NCBI RefSeq assembly: GCF_008124835.1
Contig: NZ_VNHW01000008.1
Location: forward strand, 124,001 to 188,000
Reading direction: 5' to 3'
Length of the DNA: 64,000 bases
From: Blastococcus xanthinilyticus
GTDB taxonomy: Bacteria > Actinomycetota > Actinomycetes > Mycobacteriales > Geodermatophilaceae
In this document: positions 1 through 8,748 of the stretch, one piece after another
Layout: every line of letters begins with the position of its first letter
Position numbering within the stretch: position 1 is the stretch's first letter
Translations under genes and position numbers: made by a program
The notes under the pieces: generated by a model
The model's input: the letters and a program-made list of their open reading frames with translations, nothing else
What the model was told of the DNA's origin: nothing
Databases searched by the model: none

Positions 1-655
1 CCCGGCCGGGGCGGGGGCCGGCTTCGCCCTCGTGGGGGTCGGCGGCGACGAGCTCGCCGCCGTCGGGCCGGACCTGGTCGGGGGCGCCCCGGCGTTCGTG
101 GTGGCCGGCCCCGGGCGGTCGGGCCGGAGCTCGGTCCTGGCCGTCATGGCCGAGTCGCTGCTGCGCCGGGGGACGCGGGTCGCCGTCTGCGCGCCGAAGG
201 CCTCACCGCTGCGGGCACTGGCCGGACGTCCCGGTGTGGTCGCGGTGGTCGAGGACCCCGCCACGCCGGCCGACCGCTGGCGCGAGCTGCTCGCGGCCGA
301 GCCCGGCCGGCCGCTCGTGCTGCTGCTCGACGACGGCGACGTGCTGCGCGACTGCCCGGCGGGCGAGGTCTTCCGGGAGGTGGCCCGGGGTTACGCCGGG
401 CCGCGGCGCAGCCTGGTGCTCGCCGGCAGCGCCGACGGCATCTGCACCGGGCTGTCGGGGTGGCAGGTGGACGTGCGCCGGGCCCGGCAGGGCGTGCTGC
501 TGTCCCCGCAGGGCAGCACCGACGGCGACCTGATCGGGATCCGCGTGCCGCGCGGCGCCGTCGGCGGGCCGGTGCAGCCCGGGCGCGGGCTGCTGCACCT
601 GGGCGACGGCGCGCTGCGCACGGTGGCCGTGCCCGCCCCGCCGGGCGACCGCTGA
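1..655 (+). CDS. EccC-like FtsK/SpoIIIE ATPase, C-terminal part (cut by window edge)
   Basis: This is the last roughly 217 codons of a longer gene; the frame is open back to base 2, so the GTG at 32 is not taken as the start. The fragment looks like the third ATPase domain of EccC, the motor of type VII (ESX) secretion. A P-loop-like GPGRSGRSS lies at nt 107-133, with Arg where the Walker A Lys should be, and a Walker B-like stretch (LVLLLDDGD) near nt 310-340. A degenerate P-loop in the distal ATPase domains is common in this family (from memory). The WXG100-type gene that converges on it supports a type VII assignment. Another FtsK/SpoIIIE-type ATPase cannot be excluded from this fragment. 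Confidence 0.72.
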   Translation, partial: PAGAGAGFALVGVGGDELAAVGPDLVGGAPAFVVAGPGRSGRSSVLAVMAESLLRRGTRVAVCAPKASPLRALAGRPGVVAVVEDPATPADRWRELLAAEPGRPLVLLLDDGDVLRDCPAGEVFREVARGYAGPRRSLVLAGSADGICTGLSGWQVDVRRARQGVLLSPQGSTDGDLIGIRVPRGAVGGPVQPGRGLLHLGDGALRTVAVPAPPGDR

Positions 656-693
656 CCCCGGTCCCGGCGCGGCGACCGCGGCCGGGAACGACA

Positions 694-723
694 GAGGCCG
701 CCTCGCGGGTGCGAGGCGGCCTC
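694..723. terminator. Bidirectional hairpin between convergent genes
   Basis: A perfect 12-bp stem, GAGGCCGCCTCG (694-705) with CGAGGCGGCCTC (712-723), encloses a 6-nt loop. It lies between the stop codons of the EccC-like gene and the WXG100-like gene and has no T-run, as is usual in high-GC actinobacteria. It probably terminates both transcripts. Confidence 0.75.
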
Positions 724-740
724 CGCGGTGCGGTGCCGGG

Positions 741-1037
741 TCAGCGGCCGAGGGCACCGGCCAGCTGGGTGTCGGCGTCGCGGAAGGTGGCGGCGGCCTG
801 GTTCAGGTACTGCGCCATGCCGTCGAGGCCGGCGATCGTGTTCTTCGCGCCGGAGTCGAACTCCTCGTAGGAGGCCTGGAAGCTCCGGCTCGAGCTGTCG
901 GTGACGTAGCCCTCGGCGACCAGCTGGTCGACCAGGCTCTTCAGCCGCCCGAGCATGCCGTCGATCTCGGTACGGCCGGCCTGCAGCCGGCCGGCCGCGT
1001 CCTCCATCTGCTGGTAGGTGACGTTCACGTTCGCCAT
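741..1037 (-). CDS. WXG100-family ESX substrate-like protein
   Basis: This 98-residue all-helical protein has the size and hairpin layout of WXG100 (EsxA/EsxB-like) proteins, small dimers exported by type VII secretion. The ATG at 1037 was chosen because MANVNVTYQQM is a normal WXG100 N-terminus; the frame continues upstream only into non-protein-like sequence. The helix-turn-helix bend, usually W-x-G, reads AEGYVTDSSS around residues 44-53, so Trp is replaced by Tyr or lost. The C-terminal helix has alternating Ala/Gln/Leu and ends DTQLAGALGR. It sits beside an EccC-like gene, fitting an ESX locus that extends out of the window to the left. Whether it is secreted cannot be told from sequence. 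Confidence 0.85.
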   Translation of the reverse strand: MANVNVTYQQMEDAAGRLQAGRTEIDGMLGRLKSLVDQLVAEGYVTDSSSRSFQASYEEFDSGAKNTIAGLDGMAQYLNQAAATFRDADTQLAGALGR

Positions 1038-1279
1038 GGCGCATCCAATCCGAACAGGCCCGGTAGCGGACGTCGCACCGGGGGTGAGTGGGTCTGCGCG
1101 GGACCGTAGCCACCCGGCGGCGCGGCCCGCTGGGCTCCGCCGGCTGCCTGTGGACAACGGTGCGCCGGCGTCGTCGCACCGGCCGGACCCGTCGGGGTCG
1201 CGGACCCCACCGGGCACCTGCTTGGGTGCAGGGGCGGCTCCGGGCAGCGGGCCCGGCCGCTTCCGGGAGGTTCGGCGCG

Positions 1280-1597
1280 ATGGTGCACAGGCTCGTGGTC
1301 AGCTACGGACAGCCGGCCGACCCGGCGGCGTTCGACACGTACTACCGGGAGGTGCACGCACCGCTGGCGCTGCGGCAGCCCGGGCTCGTGCGGCTCACCT
1401 ACGGCCACGCCCGGCCCCTGGACCCCCGGCAGGAGGGCCCCTACCTCGTGGCGGAGCTGGACTTCGACTCCGAGGCGGCGATGGGGGAGTCGATGGCCTC
1501 CCCGGAGGGGCGCGCCGCGGGCGCCGACCTCGCCAATTTCGCCACCGGGGGCGTCACCCTGGTGCACTTCGACGTGCAGCAGGCGAGCGGCGCGTGA
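1280..1597 (+). CDS. EthD-domain protein
   Basis: A 105-residue protein of the EthD / dimeric ferredoxin-like fold. It starts MVHRLVVSYG, followed by YYREVHAPLA, the Tyr/His region typical of EthD proteins, which act as small monooxygenase- or cyclase-like accessory enzymes. The ATG at 1280 has a GGGAGG ribosome site at 1265-1270; the longer frame from 1088 is Arg-rich noise. Its stop overlaps the GTG of the next gene (GTGA), so it is translationally coupled to a thiamine-diphosphate enzyme. The two probably work in one catabolic step, but the substrate is unknown. Confidence 0.8.
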   Translation: MVHRLVVSYGQPADPAAFDTYYREVHAPLALRQPGLVRLTYGHARPLDPRQEGPYLVAELDFDSEAAMGESMASPEGRAAGADLANFATGGVTLVHFDVQQASGA

Positions 1598-3132
1598 ACG
1601 GCGCGCAGGCACTGATCCGCACCCTCGTCGACGCCGGCGTCGACGTCTGCTTCGCCAACCCCGGCACGTCGGAGATGCACTTCGTCGCCGCGCTCGACGA
1701 CGTCCCGGAGATGCGCGCGGTGCTGACCCTCTTCGAGGGTGTCGCCACCGGTGCCGCCGACGGCTACGCGCGCATGACCGGCCGGCCCGCCGCGACCCTC
1801 CTGCACCTGGGGCCGGGCATGGGCAACGGGCTGGCCAACCTGCACAACGCGCGGCGCGGCCGGGCGCCGATGGTCAACGTGGTCGGCGACCACGCCCGCT
1901 CGCACAAGCGGCTGGACGCGCCGCTGGAGTCCGACATCGACGCGGTCGCCGGCACCTTCTCCTCGTGGGTGCGCCGGTCGCTGGCGCCGGCCGACGTGGC
2001 CGCCGACGCCGCCGAGGCCGTCGCCGCGATCGCCAACGGCGGGATCGCGACGCTGGTGCTCCCGGCCGACGTGTCGTGGGAGGAGGGCGCGGAGGTCGCC
2101 CGGCCGCTCCCCGCCCGCCCGCGCCCGCGGGTGGCCCCCTCGGTCGTCGAGGAGGTGGCCGCCGTGCTGGCCGGGAGCGAGCCCGCGGTGCTGTTCCTCG
2201 GCGCCGACGCGGTGACCGAGGACGGCCTGCTGGCCGCCGGGCAGGTGAGCGCCGGGACCGGCGCCCGCCTCATGACCGAGACGTTCCCCGCGCGCACCGC
2301 GCGGGGCGCGGGTCTGCCCGACGTCGCCCGGCTGCCCTACCCGCCGGAGATGGCCATGGCGGCGCTGGCCGGCACGAAGCACCTGGTGCTCGCCGGGGCG
2401 ACCGCCCCGGTGCACTTCTTCGGCTACCCGGGCGTGCCCGGCCACCCGGTGCCCGAGGACTGCACCGTGCACGTGCTGAGCGAGCCGGGGGAGGACGGCG
2501 GCGCGGCGCTGCGGGCCCTGGCCGAGCTCGCCGCCCCGGATGCGCGGCCGGAGCTGCTGGAGGCCTCGCGTCCCGAGCTGCCCACCGGGGAGCTCACCCC
2601 GCGCGCGATGGCCGCGGTCATCGGCGCGCTGCTGCCCGAGCGGGCGATCGTCGTCGACGAGGCGCTGACCTCGGGGGTGGGCCTGATGGAGCTCACCTCC
2701 GGTGCGCCCCGGCACGACTGGCTGGCGCTGACCGGCGGCGCGATCGGCGACGGGTTGCCGATGGCCCTGGGCGCCGCGGTGGCCTGCCCCGACCGGCCGG
2801 TGATCGGCATCCAGGCCGACGGGAGCGCGATGTACACGATCTCGGCGCTGTGGAGCCACGCCCGCGAGGAGGCCGACATCACCACGATCGTCTGCGACAA
2901 CGGCTCCTACGCGATCCTGCAGCACGAGCTGTCGCGGGTGGGTGCGGCCGGGGACGGCGAGCGGGCGGCGAAGCTGCTCGACCTCGGCGGCCCCGGGCTG
3001 GACTTCGTGGCCCTCGCGCAGGGGATGGGGGTGCCGGCCTCGCGGGCGACGACCGCCGAGGAGCTGGCCGACCAGCTGCGGGCGGCCCTGGCCGAGCCGG
3101 GGCCGCACCTGATCGACGCCGTCCTGCGCTGA
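1594..3132 (+). CDS. Thiamine-diphosphate enzyme, acetolactate synthase / benzoylformate decarboxylase type
   Basis: A 512-residue enzyme with the three-domain layout of the acetolactate synthase / decarboxylase superfamily. The N-terminal pyrimidine-binding domain has ANPGTSEMHFV and the catalytic Glu48 in LFEGVATGAADG. The C-terminal cofactor-binding domain has GDGLPMALGAAVACP and then ADGSAMYTISALW about 25 residues before CDN, the ThDP/Mg2+ motif. It is shorter than true IlvB (about 570 residues) and no small subunit is nearby, so a 2-keto-acid decarboxylase or carboligase is more likely than valine biosynthesis. GTG at 1594 overlaps the upstream EthD gene stop. Substrate not inferable. 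Confidence 0.85.
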   Translation: MNGAQALIRTLVDAGVDVCFANPGTSEMHFVAALDDVPEMRAVLTLFEGVATGAADGYARMTGRPAATLLHLGPGMGNGLANLHNARRGRAPMVNVVGDHARSHKRLDAPLESDIDAVAGTFSSWVRRSLAPADVAADAAEAVAAIANGGIATLVLPADVSWEEGAEVARPLPARPRPRVAPSVVEEVAAVLAGSEPAVLFLGADAVTEDGLLAAGQVSAGTGARLMTETFPARTARGAGLPDVARLPYPPEMAMAALAGTKHLVLAGATAPVHFFGYPGVPGHPVPEDCTVHVLSEPGEDGGAALRALAELAAPDARPELLEASRPELPTGELTPRAMAAVIGALLPERAIVVDEALTSGVGLMELTSGAPRHDWLALTGGAIGDGLPMALGAAVACPDRPVIGIQADGSAMYTISALWSHAREEADITTIVCDNGSYAILQHELSRVGAAGDGERAAKLLDLGGPGLDFVALAQGMGVPASRATTAEELADQLRAALAEPGPHLIDAVLR

Positions 3133-3220
3133 CCGGTGCCGTCGGCGGGACCGAGGGCGGGGTACCCGTCCGTTCCGCGGATGGGGTAGACAAGGCCTGC
3201 TTCCTGTGAGGAGCCCCACA

Positions 3221-4696
3221 GTGCCGACGAAGGAGTCGCTCTTGTCCCTGCACCGCAACCGCCTGGTCCCGCTCGCCGTCGCGGCGGGCGTGGGCCTCGG
3301 CGTGTTCGCCGCCGCCGGTCCCGCCGCCGCGGGATCCACTGACGAGGCCCACCCGGACTGGCAGCCGGTCCAGGTCTCCCCGAAGGAGCAGGCCTACAAC
3401 CTGCGCTGGACCGTCGCCGACCCGAGGTACGACTACGTCAACGGCCAGCAGGGGCAGGAGTTCGTGCCGCTGACCGACGAGGCCGGCAACCCGATCAGCA
3501 AGGTGCTCTACGGCAAGGACCGCGGTTCGGCCTACCGCATCGAGGTGCCGATCGACTGGAACGGCGACGTCGTCTTCTGGGAGCACGGGTACCGCGGTAC
3601 GGGCACCACCGTCTACGTCAGCGACCCGAGCTACGACCTGCGGCGCACCTACATCGAGAACGGCTACGCGTGGGCGGCGTCCTCCTACGGGGAGAACCGC
3701 TACGACATCGAGGCCGGTGCCCTCGCCACCGAGCGGCTGGCGCAGATCTTCGACGCGCGCGTCGCGCGGGCCGACCAGCGCTTCCTGCAGGGCGTCTCGA
3801 TGGGCGGCCACGTGATCGGCACGCTGCTCGAGCGCGACCGCGGCGTCGAGTGGGACGGCGCGGCCCCCATGTGCGGCGTCATGGGCGACTACGAGCTCTA
3901 CGACTTCTTCCTCGACTACAACCTGCTGGCGCAGACGCTGTCCGAGGTCGACGCCTACCCGTTCCCGTCGCAGGCGGAGTACTTCTCGCAGGCCGTGCCG
4001 CAGTTCAAGGCCGCGCTCGGCACCCCGACCACGCCGACCCCGGTGTACTCGGGTCTCACCGAGGAGGGCGAGACCTTCCGCGACCTGATCACCGCGATCA
4101 CCGGCGGCGAGCGCCCCGGTGACGACGAGGCCTTCGGGTACTGGGAGGGGCAGAACTTCGTCTACGGCGTCGTCACCGGCGAGCCCGGTGGCCTCGACGG
4201 CGTGACGCAGGGCGCCCTCTGGTCGAACGAGGACACCGACTACCCGGTCGACTACACGTTCGAGGACGGCTCCACCCTCGACCAGCGGGTGGAGCGGGTC
4301 GCGCCGGCACCCGGCACGCGGTCGCGCTACCTGTCGGTCCCCGTCCCGGCGATCACCGGCGACATCGACGTCCCGGTGCTCTCCTCGCACACCCTCGGCG
4401 ACTACTACGTCCCGTTCTCGATGGAGCAGTACTACGCGCGGGACGTCGCCGCCCAGGGCAACGCCGACCTGCTCGTGACGCGGCCGATCCGGGCCGCCGG
4501 GCACTGCGAGTACACCCCGGAGGAGGCGGCCAGCCAGTTCCTCGACCTGGTGGACTGGGTGGACAACGGCGTGAAGCCGGCCGGCGCCTCGGTGCTCGAC
4601 CCCGAGGTCGTCGCCGACCCGGACTACGGCTGCGAGTTCACCACGCCGGTGCGCACCGGCACGCGGGCGTTCTACGCGGAGTGCCCGACCCCGTAG
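3221..4696 (+). CDS. Secreted alpha/beta-hydrolase
   Basis: A 491-residue exported protein. The GTG at 3221 follows GAGGAG (3208-3213) by 7 nt and gives a clean Sec signal peptide: positive N-region (HRNR), hydrophobic core to about residue 30, and cleavage near AAAG. The nucleophile elbow GVSMG holds Ser193; C-terminal His428 in AAGHCEYTPEE and Asp in a preceding loop such as SHTLGDYYVP complete a plausible triad. The body is rich in Asp, Tyr and Trp, as in extracellular esterases and peptidases. It stands alone and is followed by a strong hairpin. Esterase, lipase or peptidase activity cannot be told apart here. Confidence 0.82.
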   Translation: MPTKESLLSLHRNRLVPLAVAAGVGLGVFAAAGPAAAGSTDEAHPDWQPVQVSPKEQAYNLRWTVADPRYDYVNGQQGQEFVPLTDEAGNPISKVLYGKDRGSAYRIEVPIDWNGDVVFWEHGYRGTGTTVYVSDPSYDLRRTYIENGYAWAASSYGENRYDIEAGALATERLAQIFDARVARADQRFLQGVSMGGHVIGTLLERDRGVEWDGAAPMCGVMGDYELYDFFLDYNLLAQTLSEVDAYPFPSQAEYFSQAVPQFKAALGTPTTPTPVYSGLTEEGETFRDLITAITGGERPGDDEAFGYWEGQNFVYGVVTGEPGGLDGVTQGALWSNEDTDYPVDYTFEDGSTLDQRVERVAPAPGTRSRYLSVPVPAITGDIDVPVLSSHTLGDYYVPFSMEQYYARDVAAQGNADLLVTRPIRAAGHCEYTPEEAASQFLDLVDWVDNGVKPAGASVLDPEVVADPDYGCEFTTPVRTGTRAFYAECPTP

Positions 4697-4733
4697 GTCC
4701 CGCTGACGCACCGCACTTCCGCATGACCTGAGG

Positions 4734-4761
4734 GCCCTCCTCCCCACCCGGGGAGGAGGGC
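4734..4761 (+). terminator. Rho-independent-type hairpin after the secreted hydrolase
   Basis: GCCCTCCTCCCC (4734-4745) pairs perfectly with GGGGAGGAGGGC (4750-4761) around the loop ACCC. It begins 38 nt after the hydrolase stop codon. There is no U-tract, which is normal at this GC content. Confidence 0.8.
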
Positions 4762-4800
4762 TCTCGGCCGTCCCGGGTGGCCGCGGTCCGGCGGCGGTTT

Positions 4801-4866
4801 CCGCCGAGATGCGTCTCCCGGCGGTAATCCGGGCCCCCATCACCGCCGGCAGGCGCATATCGGCGG
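4801..4866. repeat. Long interrupted inverted repeat upstream of the MFS gene
   Basis: The arm at 4801-4825 (CCGCCGAGATGCG...) and the arm at 4842-4866 (...CGCATATCGGCGG) are reverse complements at 22 of 25 positions, separated by 16 nt. It lies 80-145 nt before the MFS start, upstream of a TACATT box. It could be a double operator for a dimeric regulator or a degenerate mobile repeat. The symmetry makes both strands read as similar short peptides, which are not genes. Confidence 0.7.
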
Positions 4867-4945
4867 GAATGCGACCTGCGCGCCCGGCGGCCAGCTGCCG
4901 ACCCGGGTGGGCGGCGCTCGGCGGCGCTGCCTACATTGCGGGGCA

Positions 4946-6196
4946 GTGGACGGCGGAGGAGGACCCGAACCCGGGCCCGCCGTCCCCCGTCCCTCCCGGC
5001 GGCTGATCACCGACCCCCTCTTCGGGCCCTACTGGGCGGGCAAACTGCTGGCCAACGTCGGCATCTGGATCCAGAACATCGCCAGCGCGTCCCTGGTCTG
5101 GCAGCTGACCTCCTCGGCCTTCCTCGTCGGGCTGGTGAGCTTCGCCCAGTTCGTGCCGCAGCTCGTGCTGACCCCGCTGAGCGGGGCGATGGCCGACCGG
5201 GGCAGCCCGCGCCGGCAGATCCTGCTCGGCCGCACGCTGTGCACGCTGGGCGCGGCGGTGCTCGCCGGCTGGGTGCTGCTGACCGCCGACGTGGCCGACG
5301 TGCCGCCCTGGGTGGTGATGGCGACCGCGCTCGTCGTCGGCCTCGGCTTCTCCGTCGGCGGGCCGGCGATGCAGGCGCTGCTCCCGTCGCTGGTGCGCGA
5401 CGGCGAGGTCGCCCGGGCCGTCGCGCTGGACAACCTGACGTTCTCCGTCGGCCGCGCCGTCGGCCCGGCCGTCGGCGGGGTGGTGGCCGCGAGCGCCGGC
5501 TACGGGGTCGCCTTCCTGCTCGCCGCGATCGGCCACCTCGTCTTCCTGGGCGCGGTGTTCCGGCTCCGGACGCCGGGTGCCGCCACCGCCCCGGGGCCGC
5601 GGCTGTCGGTCGTCGACGGCGTCCGCTACCTCCGCACCGATCCGGTGGTGGGCGTCCTGCTGCTCGGCGTCACCGCGGTCGGCATCGGGGCCGATCCGGC
5701 CGTCACGCTCGGTCCGTCGCTGGCCGACGTCCTCGGGGGCGGCCCAGAGCTGGTCGGGGTGCTGGCGTCGGCGTTCGGCGCCGGGGCGTTCCTGGGCTTC
5801 TTCGTCCAGGTGGGCCTGGTGCGGTACCTGGACCACGCCTGGCTGGCCACCAGCGGTCTGGTGCTGCTCGGGATCTCGGCGGTGGGGCTGGCGCTGAGCT
5901 GGAACGTGCCGGTGGCCGTGACCGCCTTCGTGGTGGGCGGCGTCGGTCTGACGCTGGCCATGAACGGTGTCACCACGCTGCTCTACGCCCGCGTCCCGCG
6001 GGCGTACATCGGCCGGATCATGGCGCTCTGGCTGGTCGGCTTCGTCGGCTCCCGGCCGCTGGCCGCGACGCTCAACGGGGCGCTGACCGACCTCGTCTCG
6101 GTCGGTGCCGCCCTGCTGACGACGGCGGTCGTGCTGGCGGGGGCGGCCGCGGTGTGCCGGCCCGCGGTGCTGCGGCGGGCGGCACCGGAGGCGTAG
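4946..6196 (+). CDS. MFS exporter, DHA3 / EntS-like
   Basis: A 416-residue integral membrane protein with about 12 hydrophobic segments and the MFS loop between TM2 and TM3 (SGAMADRGSPRR). It belongs to the MFS_3 / EntS-like group, exporters of siderophores, macrolides and other small molecules; the N-terminus LFGPYWAGKLLANVG is typical. GTG at 4946 was chosen because TACATT (4932-4937) stands 8 nt upstream with no ribosome site, the arrangement of a leaderless actinobacterial gene. A large inverted repeat lies upstream and may be its operator. No biosynthetic genes are nearby, so the substrate is unknown. Confidence 0.85.
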   Translation: MDGGGGPEPGPAVPRPSRRLITDPLFGPYWAGKLLANVGIWIQNIASASLVWQLTSSAFLVGLVSFAQFVPQLVLTPLSGAMADRGSPRRQILLGRTLCTLGAAVLAGWVLLTADVADVPPWVVMATALVVGLGFSVGGPAMQALLPSLVRDGEVARAVALDNLTFSVGRAVGPAVGGVVAASAGYGVAFLLAAIGHLVFLGAVFRLRTPGAATAPGPRLSVVDGVRYLRTDPVVGVLLLGVTAVGIGADPAVTLGPSLADVLGGGPELVGVLASAFGAGAFLGFFVQVGLVRYLDHAWLATSGLVLLGISAVGLALSWNVPVAVTAFVVGGVGLTLAMNGVTTLLYARVPRAYIGRIMALWLVGFVGSRPLAATLNGALTDLVSVGAALLTTAVVLAGAAAVCRPAVLRRAAPEA

Positions 6197-6417
6197 GCGA
6201 CGGCTCCCGGCGACGTCGGGCCGGCCGCCCGCACGTCGCCCTCGGGGGCGGGTGGGACCGGTGGTGCGGACGTGCCGTGCGGCTCGAGTCGCGGGCGGCG
6301 CCGGCGAGGAAGTCCCGGAAGATCATGTGCGGGCGCCATGGCGTGCACTCGGGGCGTCGGCCGGGAGGGTGCGGTGCGGCCCCACGTCCCGCCGCGCCGT
6401 CCCGAGGAGCCGCCCGC

Positions 6418-8634
6418 ATGCCGTCGCCCGCACCACCGCTGCCCGCTCTCGTCCGCCCGGGTCGGGAGGTGCAGCATCCGCCGGCCGGTGCGGGACACTC
6501 CCGTCGGGACTTCCGGCCCGACATCGAAGGGCTGCGCGCGGTCGCCGTGCTCGCCGTCGTCCTCTTCCACGTCGGGCTGCCGGGGATCACCGGCGGGTTC
6601 GTGGGCGTCGACGTCTTCTTCGTCATCTCCGGCTTCCTCATCACCGGGACGCTGTGGCGGGAGGTGCAGGCCACCGGGACGGTGCGGCTGGCGGCCTTCT
6701 ACGGTGCGCGCGCCCGGCGGCTGCTCCCGGCGGGCCTGCTGGTCCTCGTGAGCAGCGCGGCGGCGGCCGCGTGGCTGCTGCCCCCGCTGGAGGCACGCAC
6801 CGCCCTGGTCGATGCCATGGCCGCGTCGGTCTACGGCGCGAACTACGTGCTGGCCGTCCGGGGCACCGACTACCTGGCCGAGGACGCGCTGCCCTCGCCG
6901 TTCCAGCACTTCTGGTCGCTCGGGGTGGAGGAGCAGTTCTACCTGCTGTGGCCGGCGCTGCTCATCGCGACGGCGGCCGCGGCGTGGCGCCTCGGGGGGC
7001 ACCGCACCCCGGGCCGGCGGTCGGCGACCCCGTTCGTCGCCGTGCTGGCGGCGCTCGTCCTGGTCTCCTTCGCCGTCGCCCAGGTGCTGACCGCCGGATC
7101 GCCGCCGTGGGCCTACTTCTCGCTGCCGTCCCGGGCCTGGGAGCTCGGCGTCGGCGGACTGGTCGCCCTCGGCGTGCCGCTGTGGCGCCGGCTGCACGAG
7201 GGGGCCGCCGTCGTCGCCGGGCTCGGTGGGCTCGCCGCCGTCGTCGCCGGCTGCGCGGTGCTGGACGAATCGACACCCTTCCCCGGGACGGCGGCGCTGA
7301 TCCCGGTGCTCGGCACCGCCCTGGTCCTCGTCGCCGGCTGCGCGGCACCCGGCCGGGGAGCGGGCGGCCTGCTGTCGGTCTCCCCGCTGCGCTACGTGGG
7401 GCGGCTCTCCTACGCCTGGTACCTGTGGCACTGGCCGGTGCTGGTGCTCACCCCGCACCTGGTGGGGGCGGAGCTGCCGCTGGCGGCCCGGTTGTGGGCC
7501 GCGGTGGGCGCCTTCGGGCTGGCCATCGGCACGCTGCACTTCGTCGAGGACCCGGTCCGGTTCGCCCGGGCGCTGCGTCGATCGGCAGGGCGCAGCCTGG
7601 CGCTGGGTGGGGCGGCCACCGCCGCCGGGGTGGTGGCCGCCCTGGTGATCCTGGCGGCCGTGCCGTCGACGGAGGGGACGGGCGTCGCGGTGGCGGCGGT
7701 GGAGCTGGACGTCCCCGCCGACGCGGGAGCCCCGCCGGCCGTGCCGGTCGCCGAGGCGCCCGACCCGACCGAGGTCGCCCTGGCGGATCTGACCGCCCAG
7801 GTGCAGTCCGTCGTCGCCGGCTCCGTCGGGATGACCGAGGTGCCCTCCAACCTCACGCCCGCCCTGGACGAGGCCCGCGCCGACGTGCCGAAGGTCTTCA
7901 ACAACGGCTGCTTCCTCACCTGGACCGCGACGGACCAGCCCGACTGCGAGTACGGCGACCCGGCGTCCCCGGTGTCGATCGCCCTGGTCGGCGACTCGCA
8001 CGCCGCGCAGTGGGTGCCGGCCCTCCAGCCGGCCGCCGAGGAGCACGGCTGGCGCCTCCGCCTCGCGTCCAAGGTCACCTGCCCGGTGCTCGACCTGCCG
8101 ATCGTCAGCCCCTACCTGGGCCGGGCCTACACCGAGTGCGTGAGCTGGCGGACGACGCTCGTCGAGGAGCTGAAGGCCGCGCCGCCGACGCTGGTGGTCA
8201 TCGCCATGTCGCGCCGCTACGGCGCCGACTTCGGCTACGCGACCTACGACGCGGCCTGGCAGGACAGCATCCGGCGCTTCGCCGCCGACCTGACGGCCGC
8301 CGGCTCCAGGGTGCTCGTGCTGGGCGGGGTGCCCGATCCGCACGCGGTGGTGCCGACCTGCCTGTCGTCCAACGTGTCGTCGGTGCCGGCCTGCACCCCT
8401 GACCGGGCCACGGCGGTGAACGCCGGCGGCGTCGCGGGGGAGCAGCAGGCCACGGCGGCCGGCGGTGGCAGCTACGCCGACCTCGCCCCGCTGTTCTGCA
8501 CCGAGGCCGAGTGCCCGCTCATCGTGGGCAACCAGCTGGTGTTCCGCGACGACAACCACCTGACGTACGGCTACGCGTCGTTCCTCCAGCCGGTGATGGC
8601 GGCCCTGATCGAGCGGGAGCTCGCGCGCAGCTGA
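6418..8634 (+). CDS. Membrane acyltransferase with SGNH domain, OafA/YrhL type
   Basis: A 738-residue, two-domain enzyme that O-acylates a cell-envelope polysaccharide. Residues about 35-400 form the acyltransferase-3 membrane domain: IEGLRAVAVLAVVLFH, the GVDVFFVISGFLITG segment and FWSLGVEEQFYLLWP. After a linker with Pro/Ala near residue 450, the C-terminal SGNH hydrolase-like domain has GDSHAAQW and the closing D-x-x-H in DDNHLTYGYA, both with their catalytic residues. ATG at 6418 follows GAGGAG (6404-6409) by 8 nt. Its last nine codons lie in a 126-bp direct repeat whose second copy is 3.7 kb downstream, marking this 3' end as an insertion boundary. Confidence 0.9.
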   Translation: MPSPAPPLPALVRPGREVQHPPAGAGHSRRDFRPDIEGLRAVAVLAVVLFHVGLPGITGGFVGVDVFFVISGFLITGTLWREVQATGTVRLAAFYGARARRLLPAGLLVLVSSAAAAAWLLPPLEARTALVDAMAASVYGANYVLAVRGTDYLAEDALPSPFQHFWSLGVEEQFYLLWPALLIATAAAAWRLGGHRTPGRRSATPFVAVLAALVLVSFAVAQVLTAGSPPWAYFSLPSRAWELGVGGLVALGVPLWRRLHEGAAVVAGLGGLAAVVAGCAVLDESTPFPGTAALIPVLGTALVLVAGCAAPGRGAGGLLSVSPLRYVGRLSYAWYLWHWPVLVLTPHLVGAELPLAARLWAAVGAFGLAIGTLHFVEDPVRFARALRRSAGRSLALGGAATAAGVVAALVILAAVPSTEGTGVAVAAVELDVPADAGAPPAVPVAEAPDPTEVALADLTAQVQSVVAGSVGMTEVPSNLTPALDEARADVPKVFNNGCFLTWTATDQPDCEYGDPASPVSIALVGDSHAAQWVPALQPAAEEHGWRLRLASKVTCPVLDLPIVSPYLGRAYTECVSWRTTLVEELKAAPPTLVVIAMSRRYGADFGYATYDAAWQDSIRRFAADLTAAGSRVLVLGGVPDPHAVVPTCLSSNVSSVPACTPDRATAVNAGGVAGEQQATAAGGGSYADLAPLFCTEAECPLIVGNQLVFRDDNHLTYGYASFLQPVMAALIERELARS

Positions 8635-8732
8635 CGGCGACCGGTCTCGTCGACCCGGCGGCCGCACCCTGGCCGCCGGGTCGGCGACGGGGGCGGGACG
8701 TCAGTGCTTCTTGCCGCGGGCCACGATCTCCG
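8607..8732. repeat. Left 126-bp direct repeat bounding the toxin/immunity island
   Basis: Matches 12353-12478 at 118 of 126 positions without gaps; mismatches at 8612, 8613, 8661, 8669, 8670, 8689, 8692 and 8714. The unit contains the 3' end of the acyltransferase gene (ending RELARS-stop), a spacer, and, on the other strand, the 3' end of the small Lys-rich gene (ending VARxKKH-stop). The ancestral order was therefore acyltransferase and small gene converging directly. Confidence 0.9.
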
Positions 8733-8748
8733 TGGCGGGCGGCGCGCC
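8701..8748 (-). pseudogene. 3' remnant of the small Lys-rich (KKH) protein gene
   Basis: Read leftwards, this encodes only the tail GAPPATEIVARGKKH-stop, matching the tail GAPTPPPEIVARSKKH of the intact gene at 12447-12581. Nothing resembling the N-terminal MGDKSPR half is found upstream in this copy. It is a truncated duplicate made when the island entered. Confidence 0.75.

Noticed and set aside
4809-5006. Short frames on both strands starting MRLPAV..ITAGRRISA
   Set aside because: They mirror each other only because the DNA is a long inverted repeat; the leaderless MFS start explains the region.
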